The translations under genes were made by a program, and so were the position numbers. The notes under the pieces are model-generated. The model saw only the letters and a list, made by a program, of their open reading frames with translations. It was not told where the DNA came from and searched no databases. Positions 1 through 5,190 of a DNA stretch of 5,190 nucleotides are shown here, in pieces (within the stretch, counting starts at the first letter, position 1; each line of letters opens with the position of its first letter). The stretch is from Burkholderiales bacterium (GTDB taxonomy: Bacteria > Pseudomonadota > Gammaproteobacteria > Burkholderiales > Ga0077523), in contig JALORJ010000212.1 in assembly GCA_025459035.1 (NCBI GenBank), positions 1 through 5,190 of the forward strand, in the 5' to 3' direction.

Positions 1-933
1 CGCGGCGTACGGACCTTCGTCCCAGCGCACCTTCAGCGCCTTGGCCGCCTTCATCGCGGTCGGGAAGCGGTCCGCGATCGCGACCACCCAGCCGGTGCAC
101 TTGCCCAGCGCGTTGTCGACCACCACGGCCTTGACGAAGCCCGGGATCGCCCGCGCCGCGCTGTCGTCGACCGCCACGACCTTCGACGCGTAGCGCGTCG
201 GCGGCACCACCAGCGCCCCGTAGACCATGCCCGGCAGCATCACGTCGATGCCGAACTTCGCCTGACCCGTGACCTTGGCAGGGATGTCGAGGGCCGGCAT
301 CGACTTGCCGACGATGCGGTAGTCGCCGCGCTTCTTCAGCGGGAGGTCGACGAAGTCCTTCGGGTACGCGAAGGTGCGGTCGAGCGTGGTCTTCTGCAGG
401 ATCTCGCCGTACCCGATCGACCGTCCCGACGCGGGGTCGATCACGCGACTGTCGCGCGCGGTGCAGGTCGCGGGCGCGACGCCCAGCAGCTTCGCACCGG
501 CTTCGATCAGCGCGATTCGACCGGCCGCGCCGGCGCGCGCGATGCGGTCGAACTCGGTGGTGACGCTGCCGCTGTTGACCGTGTACGCGAGGCCGTAGAT
601 CGCGAAGTTCTCGACGCTCTCCATCGGCTGGTCGAGGCGCACGTCGGACCACTTCACCTCGAGCTCCTCGGCGATGACCTGCGCGAGCGCGGTGCCGATG
701 TGCTGCCCCATCTCGGCCTTCACGATGTGCATCGTGACCTTGCCGTCGGGGGTGAGCGTGAACCAGATCGACGGGGTGTACCCGCCGGCCTGACCGGCCT
801 GCGCGGCGTTCGTGCCGAGCACGGCCTCGCCCAGACCGATGCTCAGGTAGGCGCCGGCGGCCGCGGTGGCCGAGCGCACGAGGAAGGCGCGGCGCGACGC
901 GCCGGCGGCGGGAAGCGTGCGGGCGTCAGACAT
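1..933 (-). CDS. Molybdopterin-binding large subunit of a xanthine dehydrogenase-family hydroxylase (IorB type), N-terminal 311 residues, cut by window edge
   Basis: This is the catalytic, molybdenum-cofactor-binding subunit of a molybdenum hydroxylase or aldehyde oxidoreductase of the isoquinoline 1-oxidoreductase beta type. The frame is open from ATG at 933 to base 1; such proteins usually exceed 700 residues, so over half is missing, including the C-terminal cofactor-binding and catalytic Glu region. A twin-arginine signal lies at the N-terminus (S13-R14-R15-A16-F17-L18, then an Ala/Gly-rich hydrophobic stretch to about residue 40), which points to folded export. Family-like segments are KAEMGQ (72-77), SIGYGEI (172-178), VTGQAKFGIDV (221-231, start of the a/b hammerhead domain) and a W-D-E-G motif near 304-307. 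The start is supported by a strong ribosome site and by the 8-base overlap ATGTCTGA with the small subunit's stop. Substrate is unknown; aldehydes and N-heteroaromatics are both possible. Family assignment is firm, specificity is not. Confidence 0.9.
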   Translation of the reverse strand, partial: MSDARTLPAAGASRRAFLVRSATAAAGAYLSIGLGEAVLGTNAAQAGQAGGYTPSIWFTLTPDGKVTMHIVKAEMGQHIGTALAQVIAEELEVKWSDVRLDQPMESVENFAIYGLAYTVNSGSVTTEFDRIARAGAAGRIALIEAGAKLLGVAPATCTARDSRVIDPASGRSIGYGEILQKTTLDRTFAYPKDFVDLPLKKRGDYRIVGKSMPALDIPAKVTGQAKFGIDVMLPGMVYGALVVPPTRYASKVVAVDDSAARAIPGFVKAVVVDNALGKCTGWVVAIADRFPTAMKAAKALKVRWDEGPYAA

Positions 934-1399
934 TCTTCGTCTCCCCCATCAGCTCGGAGGCGCGCTTCACGGCACCGACGATGCGCGAGTACGTGGCGCA
1001 GCGGCACAGGTTGCCGTTCATGGCCTGCACGATCTCGGCCTCGGTGGGCTTCGGGTTCACGGCAAGGAAGGCCGACGCGGTCATCAGTTGCCCGCTCTGG
1101 CAGTAGCCGCACTGCGGCACCTGGTGCTCGACCCACGCCTTCTGCACCGCGTGGGCGTTGGCCGGATGCAGGCCCTCGATCGTCGTGATCTGCGCACCCG
1201 CCGGCACCTGACCCAGCGTGATCTGGCACGACCGCACCGCCTGCCCGTCGAGATGCACCGTACAGGCCCCGCACAGCCCGAGCCCGCAGCCGTACTTGGT
1301 GCCGGTCAGGCGCAGGTCTTCACGGATCACCCACAGCAGCGGCGTGTCGGGCGGTGCGTCGGCCAGATAGCTCTGGCCGTTGATGGAAAGCTGAGGCAT
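926..1399 (-). CDS. (2Fe-2S)-binding small subunit of a molybdenum hydroxylase (IorA type)
   Basis: This 157-residue protein is the electron-transfer subunit that carries electrons from the Mo centre of the large subunit. The N-terminal plant-type ferredoxin domain binds one [2Fe-2S] cluster through C38, C43, C46 and C58 (KYGCGLGLCGAC...C). The C-terminal helical domain binds the second through C97, C100, C132 and C134 (QCGYCQSGQ and NLCRCATY). All eight ligands are present and the length is normal for the family. It has no signal peptide, so if the complex is exported it would travel with the Tat-tagged large subunit; this is inference. It overlaps the large-subunit start by 8 bases, indicating translational coupling. 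No FAD-binding (CoxM-like) subunit gene is adjacent on the visible side. That fits the two-subunit Ior type, whose electrons go to an acceptor such as a cytochrome rather than NAD. The start is fixed by a good ribosome site. Confidence 0.95.
   Translation of the reverse strand: MPQLSINGQSYLADAPPDTPLLWVIREDLRLTGTKYGCGLGLCGACTVHLDGQAVRSCQITLGQVPAGAQITTIEGLHPANAHAVQKAWVEHQVPQCGYCQSGQLMTASAFLAVNPKPTEAEIVQAMNGNLCRCATYSRIVGAVKRASELMGETKNV
938..947 (-). promoter_or_regulatory. Ribosome binding site of the large hydroxylase subunit
   Basis: On the minus strand GGGGGAG (947-941) sits 7 bases before the ATG at 933. The site lies inside the last codons of the small-subunit gene. It supports the chosen start and indicates independent initiation in addition to coupling through the overlap. 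Confidence 0.75.
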
Positions 1400-1403
1400 G
1401 GCA

Positions 1404-1413
1404 CGTCTCCCTC
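1404..1413 (-). promoter_or_regulatory. Ribosome binding site of the small hydroxylase subunit
   Basis: On the minus strand AGGGAG (1412-1407) lies 7 bases before the ATG at 1399. It is embedded in GGGAGACG, the same 8-mer found at the same distance before the large-subunit start. Confidence 0.75.
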
Positions 1414-1488
1414 GAAGAGCGTCGTCGGTCGGTCGCTCGCTGCGCGTGAAGGCAGCGATGGCGGACGAGTGTCGAGGGGGACATCACG

Positions 1489-1506
1489 GCCCGCCATCCG
1501 GCGGGC
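1489..1506. other. Perfect 7-bp inverted repeat with 4-base loop, possible RNA hairpin
   Basis: GCCCGCC (1489-1495) and GGCGGGC (1500-1506) are exact reverse complements around the loop ATCC. The hairpin lies 42 bases past the response regulator stop and about 90 bases before the small-subunit ATG on the minus strand. No T-run follows on either strand, so it is not a classical intrinsic terminator. It could stabilise the 3' end of the regulator transcript, or lie in the hydroxylase leader. Confidence 0.4.
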
Positions 1507-1548
1507 GGGGGAACCGGGGTCACCCGAAAGGGGGAGGGCCGGCTCCAG

Positions 1549-2226
1549 TCAGAACCTCACCAACCCCCGCCGCGCCGCCGCGGCCACCGCTTCCGACCGG
1601 CTGGTCACGTCGAGCTTGTGGAACAGGCTCTTCAGATGCGTCTTGACCGTGCTCTCGCCGATGAACAGCGTCGCCGCGATCGCCTTGTTGCCGAGGCCCT
1701 TTGCGACGAGACCGAGGATCTGCACCTCGCGGTCGGTCAGCGGCTGCTCGTGCACGCGCTGCGCGAGCTTGGCGGCGAGCTTCGGCTGCAGGTAGGCCTC
1801 GCCGACGTGCACGGCGCGGATGCAGCGGAACAGCTCGTCGGGTTCGACGTCCTTCAGCAGGTACGCCTTGGCGCCGGCCTTGAGCGCGCCGTAGACGTCT
1901 TCCTCGTGGTCGAAGGTGGTGAGCACCACCACCGCCGCGCGCGGGTCTTCGGCGTGGATGCGGCGGATCACGTCGAGGCCGTCGAGCTCCGGCATGCGCA
2001 GATCCACGAGCATCACGTCCGGGCGCAGTGCGCGCCACTTCGCCAGCGCCTCCGCACCGTCGGCGGCTTCGCCGACGACCTGCGTGCCCTCCTCCATGTC
2101 GACGATCGCGACCATGCCCCGCCGCACCAGTGCGTGGTCCTCGGCGATCAGCACGCGGATCGGTGCGTCGGCGGCCGATCCGTCGGGCCGCGCGGTCGAG
2201 CCGGGGCGGCGCGGCGCCGCCTTCAT
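1549..2226 (-). CDS. NarL/LuxR-family two-component response regulator
   Basis: This 225-residue cytoplasmic DNA-binding regulator is activated by phosphorylation. Its receiver domain (about 23-140) has the acidic pair E29/D30, the phospho-acceptor D75 in VDLRMPELDG, the switch threonine T103 and the conserved K125 in YLLKD. A C-terminal LuxR-type helix-turn-helix follows (about 161-220; LTDREVQIL ... ESTVKTHLKSLFHKL). The length is usual for the family, with a Pro/Ala-rich N-terminal extension of about 20 residues. Its ATG shares the bases ATGA with the kinase stop and has no Shine-Dalgarno of its own, so translation is probably coupled to the kinase. The extension raises the possibility of a later start, but no Met or clear ribosome site supports one. 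The hydroxylase genes directly downstream are candidate targets, by position only. The same frame stays open into the kinase gene; that is a GC-rich artefact and not part of this protein. Confidence 0.95.
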   Translation of the reverse strand: MKAAPRRPGSTARPDGSAADAPIRVLIAEDHALVRRGMVAIVDMEEGTQVVGEAADGAEALAKWRALRPDVMLVDLRMPELDGLDVIRRIHAEDPRAAVVVLTTFDHEEDVYGALKAGAKAYLLKDVEPDELFRCIRAVHVGEAYLQPKLAAKLAQRVHEQPLTDREVQILGLVAKGLGNKAIAATLFIGESTVKTHLKSLFHKLDVTSRSEAVAAAARRGLVRF

Positions 2227-3569
2227 CGCGCGGGCACGCGCACGGTGACGGCCACGCGCGTGCCGGCTGCGGGGCGGCTGGTCAGTTCGAGCTGCGCACC
2301 GATGCGCGCCGCGCGCTCGTGCATGCCGACCACGCCCAGGCCGCCGGTGTGCTGCGCCGGGTCGAAGCCGAGACCGTCGTCGGCCACGACCAGTCGCAGT
2401 GCCTGCGGCGACCACGTGAGCGTCATGCGCACGTGCTGCGCCTGCGCGTGCTTCAGCGCATTGGTGAGCGACTCCTGCGCGATGCGGGTGAGCTCGATCT
2501 CGATCTCGCGCGCCAGCGCGCGGGGCGTGCCGTCGACGACAAGCTGACAGCGCACCGCGCCCGAGGCCTGCACCCAGGTCACCAGCGTGTCGAGCGCGGT
2601 GCGCAGGTCCGGCGGCGGCTGCGACTCCGGACGCAGCGTGCGCACCGATGCGCGCGCCTCGGCCAGTCCGGCCTGTGCGAGCGCGCGCGAGTGCTGCAGA
2701 TGCTCGAGCGCGGCGTCGATCTGCGAGCGCTTCAGCGCCCGGGTGCAGGCCTCGAGATTCACGAGCACGCCGGTGAAGCCCTGCGCGAGCGTGTCGTGAA
2801 TCTCGCGCGCGATGCGGTTGCGTTCGTCGAGCACCGCGGCCTGACGCGCCTGCTCGCCGAGCGTGGCCATCTGCATCGCCAGCGTGGCCTGCCCCGCCAG
2901 CGCCTGCGCCGCCGCGATGCGGTTCGACAGGTCTGGCGGCTCGGCGTCGGGGCTGCGGATGCACAGCCAGCCGACGGTCTCGCTGCCGAGCACCATCGGC
3001 ACCGTGATCAGCATGCGCACGCCGAGCGACATGATGTAGCGCCGGTTCGCCTCGGGCATGCCGTCGACCTCGTGCAGCAGCACGTAGGTCTCGGCGCGGT
3101 CCCCGGGGAAGGTCGACAGCGGACCGCCGCCGGCTCGCGGCGACAGGCGGGCCGCCGGATGGCGCGATTCGGTGGCCGGGATCACCGCGCCGTCGACGTA
3201 TTCGAGGTGCAGCCGCGCCGTCGCGCCGCCGTCTTCCGGAAACCACAGCGTGCCGCCGACGCCGCCGAGCTGGTCGACCGTCGCCTTCAGCACGTGACCG
3301 AGGAAGCGATCGAGGTTCGACTCGCTCGTCAGCACCGACAGCGACTCGATCAGCATCTGCGACTGTCCGCGCGCAAGCGCCTCGGCCAGGCGCCGCTGCG
3401 CCAGTTCGAGTTCGAGCGCGCGGTTCTCCTCGCCCAGCTGCCACGCACGCGCCATCGCGGTGCTCATGCGCGTGCGCTGGTCGACCAGCGCCTGGCGCAG
3501 ACGCTCGACCTCGGCGCGCAAGGCCACCGGGTCGAGGTCCGCGTGCAGGTCGGAAGCAGGCTCGGGCAT
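2223..3569 (-). CDS. Soluble GAF-domain sensor histidine kinase (HisKA_3 / NarX-DesK class)
   Basis: This 448-residue kinase is the partner of the regulator that follows it. No membrane segment is visible, so it should be cytoplasmic. Residues about 14-75 are charged and Leu-rich (LRAEVERLRQALVDQ ... ENRALELELAQRRLAEAL), probably a coiled coil. A GAF-type sensory domain spans about 78-237 and contains a MLITVPMVLGSETVGWL core. The HisKA_3 dimerisation domain begins near 245 with the phospho-acceptor H258 in REIHDTLAQGF. The ATPase domain (about 355-446) has N370 in ESLTNALKHA, a DDGLGF G1 box (397-402) and GGLGVVGM (409-416). All catalytic motifs look intact. The ligand of the GAF domain cannot be told from sequence. 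I chose ATG at 3569 because it keeps the whole coiled coil; no Shine-Dalgarno precedes it, and ATG at 3467 is an alternative that would shorten the protein by 34 residues. The frame stays open upstream through the complement of ubiD, but that part has no kinase-like content. Confidence 0.93.
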   Translation of the reverse strand: MPEPASDLHADLDPVALRAEVERLRQALVDQRTRMSTAMARAWQLGEENRALELELAQRRLAEALARGQSQMLIESLSVLTSESNLDRFLGHVLKATVDQLGGVGGTLWFPEDGGATARLHLEYVDGAVIPATESRHPAARLSPRAGGGPLSTFPGDRAETYVLLHEVDGMPEANRRYIMSLGVRMLITVPMVLGSETVGWLCIRSPDAEPPDLSNRIAAAQALAGQATLAMQMATLGEQARQAAVLDERNRIAREIHDTLAQGFTGVLVNLEACTRALKRSQIDAALEHLQHSRALAQAGLAEARASVRTLRPESQPPPDLRTALDTLVTWVQASGAVRCQLVVDGTPRALAREIEIELTRIAQESLTNALKHAQAQHVRMTLTWSPQALRLVVADDGLGFDPAQHTGGLGVVGMHERAARIGAQLELTSRPAAGTRVAVTVRVPAR

Positions 3570-3635
3570 GCGGCGAGTGTGCAACGACGCGCGGGCACGT
3601 AGAGTCCGCGCGCTCTTCCCGATCCGCCGACCCCG
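3570..3635. other. 66-base divergent spacer between the kinase and ubiD
   Basis: The two genes are transcribed away from each other, so their promoters must lie here or inside the neighbouring coding sequence. Neither start has a recognisable Shine-Dalgarno. The only promoter-like scraps are TAGAGT at 3600-3605 on the plus strand and TTGCAC on the minus strand (3584-3579), the latter too close to the kinase ATG to serve it. No promoter is called. Confidence 0.5.
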
Positions 3636-5159
3636 ATGCGCTACGCCGACCTTCGTGACTTCATCGCCCAGCTCGAATCTCTCGGCGAACTGCGGCGCGT
3701 GCGCGCGCCGGTGTCGCCGGTGCTCGAGATGACGGAGATCTGCGACCGCGTGCTGCGCGCCGGCGGCCCCGCGGTGCTGTTCGAGCAGCCGGTCGGGCAT
3801 TCGATGCCGGTGCTCGCGAACCTGTTCGGCACGCCGCGGCGCGTGGCGCTCGGCATGGGCGAGGAGTCGGTCGCGGCGCTGCGCGAGGTCGGCAAGCTGC
3901 TCGCGTACCTGAAGGAGCCGGAGCCGCCGAAGGGACTCAAGGACGCGTGGGACAAGCTGCCGGTGCTGAAGAAGGTGCTCGACATGGCACCGAAGCTGGT
4001 CGGTTCGGCGCCGTGCCAGGACGTGGTGTGGGAGGGCGACGCGGTCGACCTCGCGCGCCTGCCGGTGCAGACCTGCTGGCCGGGGGACGCGGGGCCGCTG
4101 ATCACGTGGGGTCTCACCGTCACGCGCGGACCGCAGCGACCCCGGCAGAACCTGGGCATCTACCGCCAGCAGGTGATCGGTCGCAACCAGGTGATCATGC
4201 GTTGGCTCGCGCATCGCGGCGGCGCGCTCGACTTCCGCGAGTTCGCGCGCGCGAACCCCGGGCAGCCGTTCCCGGTCGCGGTGGCGCTGGGCGCGGACCC
4301 GGCGACGATCCTCGGCGCCGTGACGCCGGTGCCGGACACCTTGTCCGAGTACCAGTTCGCGGGCCTGCTGCGGGGCGCGAAGACGCAGCTGGTGCGCTGC
4401 CTCGGCAGCGATCTGCAGGTTCCGGCATCGGCCGAGATCATCCTCGAGGGCGCGATCCGTCCCGGCGGACCGGTGCTGACGGGACGCGAGCCGCGCGGGG
4501 TGGCGCCGCCCGCCGGCGGCACGCACGAATGCGCGCTCGAAGGCCCGTACGGCGACCACACCGGCTACTACAACGAGCAGGACTGGTTTCCCGTGTTCAC
4601 GATCGACCGCATCACGCTGCGGCGCGACGCGATCTACCACTCGACGTACACCGGCAAGCCGCCGGACGAACCGGCGATCCTCGGCGTGGCGCTGAACGAA
4701 GTGTTCGTGCCGCTGCTGGTCAAGCAGTTTCCCGAGATCGTCGACTTCTGGCTGCCGCCGGAGGGCTGCTCGTACCGGCTGGCCGTGGTGTCGATGCGCA
4801 AGCAGTACCCGGGTCACGCCAAGCGCGTGATGTTCGGCATCTGGAGCTTCCTGCGGCAGTTCATGTACACGAAGTTCATCGTGGTCGTGGACGACGACGT
4901 CGACGTGCGCGACTGGAAGGAGGTGATCTGGGCACTCACGACGCGGGTCGACCCCGCGCGCGACACGACGCTGGTCGAGAACACGCCGATCGACTATCTC
5001 GACTTCGCCTCGCCGGTGTCGGGGCTCGGCTCGAAGATGGGCATCGACGCCACCTCGAAGTGGCCCGGCGAGACCACGCGCGAGTGGGGCACGCCGATCG
5101 CGATGGACGCCGCGGTGCGCGCGCGCGTCGACGCGATGTGGCGCGATCTCGGGCTCTGA
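3636..5159 (+). CDS. ubiD: 4-hydroxy-3-polyprenylbenzoate decarboxylase, UbiD
   Basis: UbiD removes the carboxyl group of 4-hydroxy-3-polyprenylbenzoate in ubiquinone synthesis, using prenylated FMN made by UbiX plus a divalent metal (Mn in the E. coli enzyme). The 507-residue product matches the family over its whole length. By comparison with remembered E. coli numbering, the metal ligands are N172 (QNLGIYRQQ) and E238 (LSEYQFAG). Cofactor contacts fall at I175-R177, R189-L191 and R194-G195. The catalytic acid is probably D307 in EGPYGDHTGYYNE. The C-terminal half (PDEPAILGVALNEVFVPLL; the segment 449-471 with ASPVSGLGSKMG) is almost E. coli-like, which favours true UbiD over the catabolic UbiD-like decarboxylases. 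About 20 residues (roughly 277-297, Pro/Gly-rich) seem extra just before the catalytic motif. The start MRYADLRDF fits the family N-terminus, though no clear ribosome site precedes it. UbiX is not in view. Confidence 0.96.
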   Translation: MRYADLRDFIAQLESLGELRRVRAPVSPVLEMTEICDRVLRAGGPAVLFEQPVGHSMPVLANLFGTPRRVALGMGEESVAALREVGKLLAYLKEPEPPKGLKDAWDKLPVLKKVLDMAPKLVGSAPCQDVVWEGDAVDLARLPVQTCWPGDAGPLITWGLTVTRGPQRPRQNLGIYRQQVIGRNQVIMRWLAHRGGALDFREFARANPGQPFPVAVALGADPATILGAVTPVPDTLSEYQFAGLLRGAKTQLVRCLGSDLQVPASAEIILEGAIRPGGPVLTGREPRGVAPPAGGTHECALEGPYGDHTGYYNEQDWFPVFTIDRITLRRDAIYHSTYTGKPPDEPAILGVALNEVFVPLLVKQFPEIVDFWLPPEGCSYRLAVVSMRKQYPGHAKRVMFGIWSFLRQFMYTKFIVVVDDDVDVRDWKEVIWALTTRVDPARDTTLVENTPIDYLDFASPVSGLGSKMGIDATSKWPGETTREWGTPIAMDAAVRARVDAMWRDLGL

Positions 5160-5190
5160 CACACGGGCTCCGACGCACGGGCTCCGACGC
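5149..5190. repeat. 14-bp tandem repeat, two exact units plus one degenerate unit, running off the window
   Basis: ACGGGCTCCGACGC occurs twice head to tail (5163-5176 and 5177-5190). The preceding 14 bases (5149-5162) match it at 11 of 14 positions and include the last codons and TGA of ubiD. The array touches the window end, so its copy number is unknown. Confidence 0.85.

Larger units (their letters stand above)
1400..1548. other. Intergenic gap between response regulator and hydroxylase genes; probable place of the hydroxylase promoter
   Basis: This 149-base gap is the only substantial one between the four leftward genes, so it most likely holds the promoter of the hydroxylase pair and the end of the kinase-regulator transcript. 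I found no convincing sigma-70 or sigma-54 promoter in it. It contains a perfect 7-bp hairpin (1489-1506), a short palindrome GGGTCACCC (1517-1525) and G-rich runs (1504-1511, 1531-1535). Either palindrome could be a regulator site, but there is no direct evidence. Confidence 0.45.

Noticed and set aside
1421..1440. Short GGTC/GTCG-type reiteration in the intergenic gap
   Set aside because: Only about three imperfect 4-base copies, which is expected by chance in such GC-rich DNA.
1527..1548. Possible intrinsic terminator right after the response regulator stop
   Set aside because: Only 4-bp pairing (GGAG with CTCC) is possible and the short T-stretch that follows is interrupted, so it is too weak to call.
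866..1795. 309-residue plus-strand open frame opposite the small hydroxylase subunit and the regulator's 3' end
   Set aside because: It spans two real genes and a gap in antisense and has no family resemblance.
2227..3444. Upstream extension of the response regulator frame through the kinase gene (631 residues in total)
   Set aside because: The extension is Arg/Ala-rich shadow sequence of the kinase in another frame. The real regulator starts at 2226 in the ATGA overlap.
2028..3602. 524-residue plus-strand open frame opposite the kinase
   Set aside because: It is antisense to a well-supported kinase, and its composition (Arg, His, Gln, Ala) is typical of a shadow frame with no recognisable motif.
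3579..3605. Possible sigma-70 promoter for ubiD (GTGCAA and TAGAGT)
   Set aside because: The spacer is 15 bases and both hexamers are poor matches, so chance is the simpler reading.
3570..5162. Open frame on the minus strand covering the whole complement of ubiD, in frame with the kinase
   Set aside because: Its translation is Arg/His-rich and of low complexity with no domain. It is a by-product of the GC-rich codon use of ubiD on the other strand, and the kinase content begins only at the ATG at 3569.

Overview
The window is uniformly high in GC (roughly 70% by eye, not computed) and gene-dense. It reads like a beta- or gammaproteobacterial chromosome. The main reason is a UbiD very close to the E. 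coli type, an enzyme of proteobacterial ubiquinone synthesis. A Burkholderiales-like host is my best guess; no rRNA or other marker is present to settle it.

Layout. Four genes run leftwards on the minus strand and one runs rightwards. From right to left on the minus strand: a soluble GAF-domain sensor histidine kinase (3569-2223); its NarL/LuxR-type response regulator (2226-1549), overlapping the kinase by the 4-base ATGA; a 149-base gap (1400-1548); a small [2Fe-2S] subunit of a molybdenum hydroxylase of the isoquinoline 1-oxidoreductase (IorA) type (1399-926); and, overlapping it by 8 bases, the start of the Mo-cofactor-binding large subunit (IorB type) with a twin-arginine signal (933 to beyond base 1). 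On the plus strand, ubiD (3636-5159) diverges from the kinase across only 66 bases and ends in a 14-bp tandem repeat that reaches the window edge.

How they may work together. The kinase and regulator are a standard translationally coupled two-component pair with no membrane segment, so the signal is probably sensed in the cytoplasm through the GAF domain. The two hydroxylase subunits form an electron-transfer plus catalytic unit, probably exported folded by the Tat system with the small subunit as passenger. The regulator lies directly upstream of the hydroxylase genes, so it may control them, but that is inference from position only. UbiD is a prenylated-FMN decarboxylase, most likely of ubiquinone synthesis, and may have no functional tie to the others.

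I see no mobile element, CRISPR array, tRNA or rRNA, and nothing that clearly amounts to an undescribed system. The items most worth a second look are the 14-bp tandem repeat over the ubiD stop, the identical initiation signals of the two hydroxylase genes, the perfect hairpin between regulator and hydroxylase, and an apparent extra segment in UbiD just before its catalytic motif.
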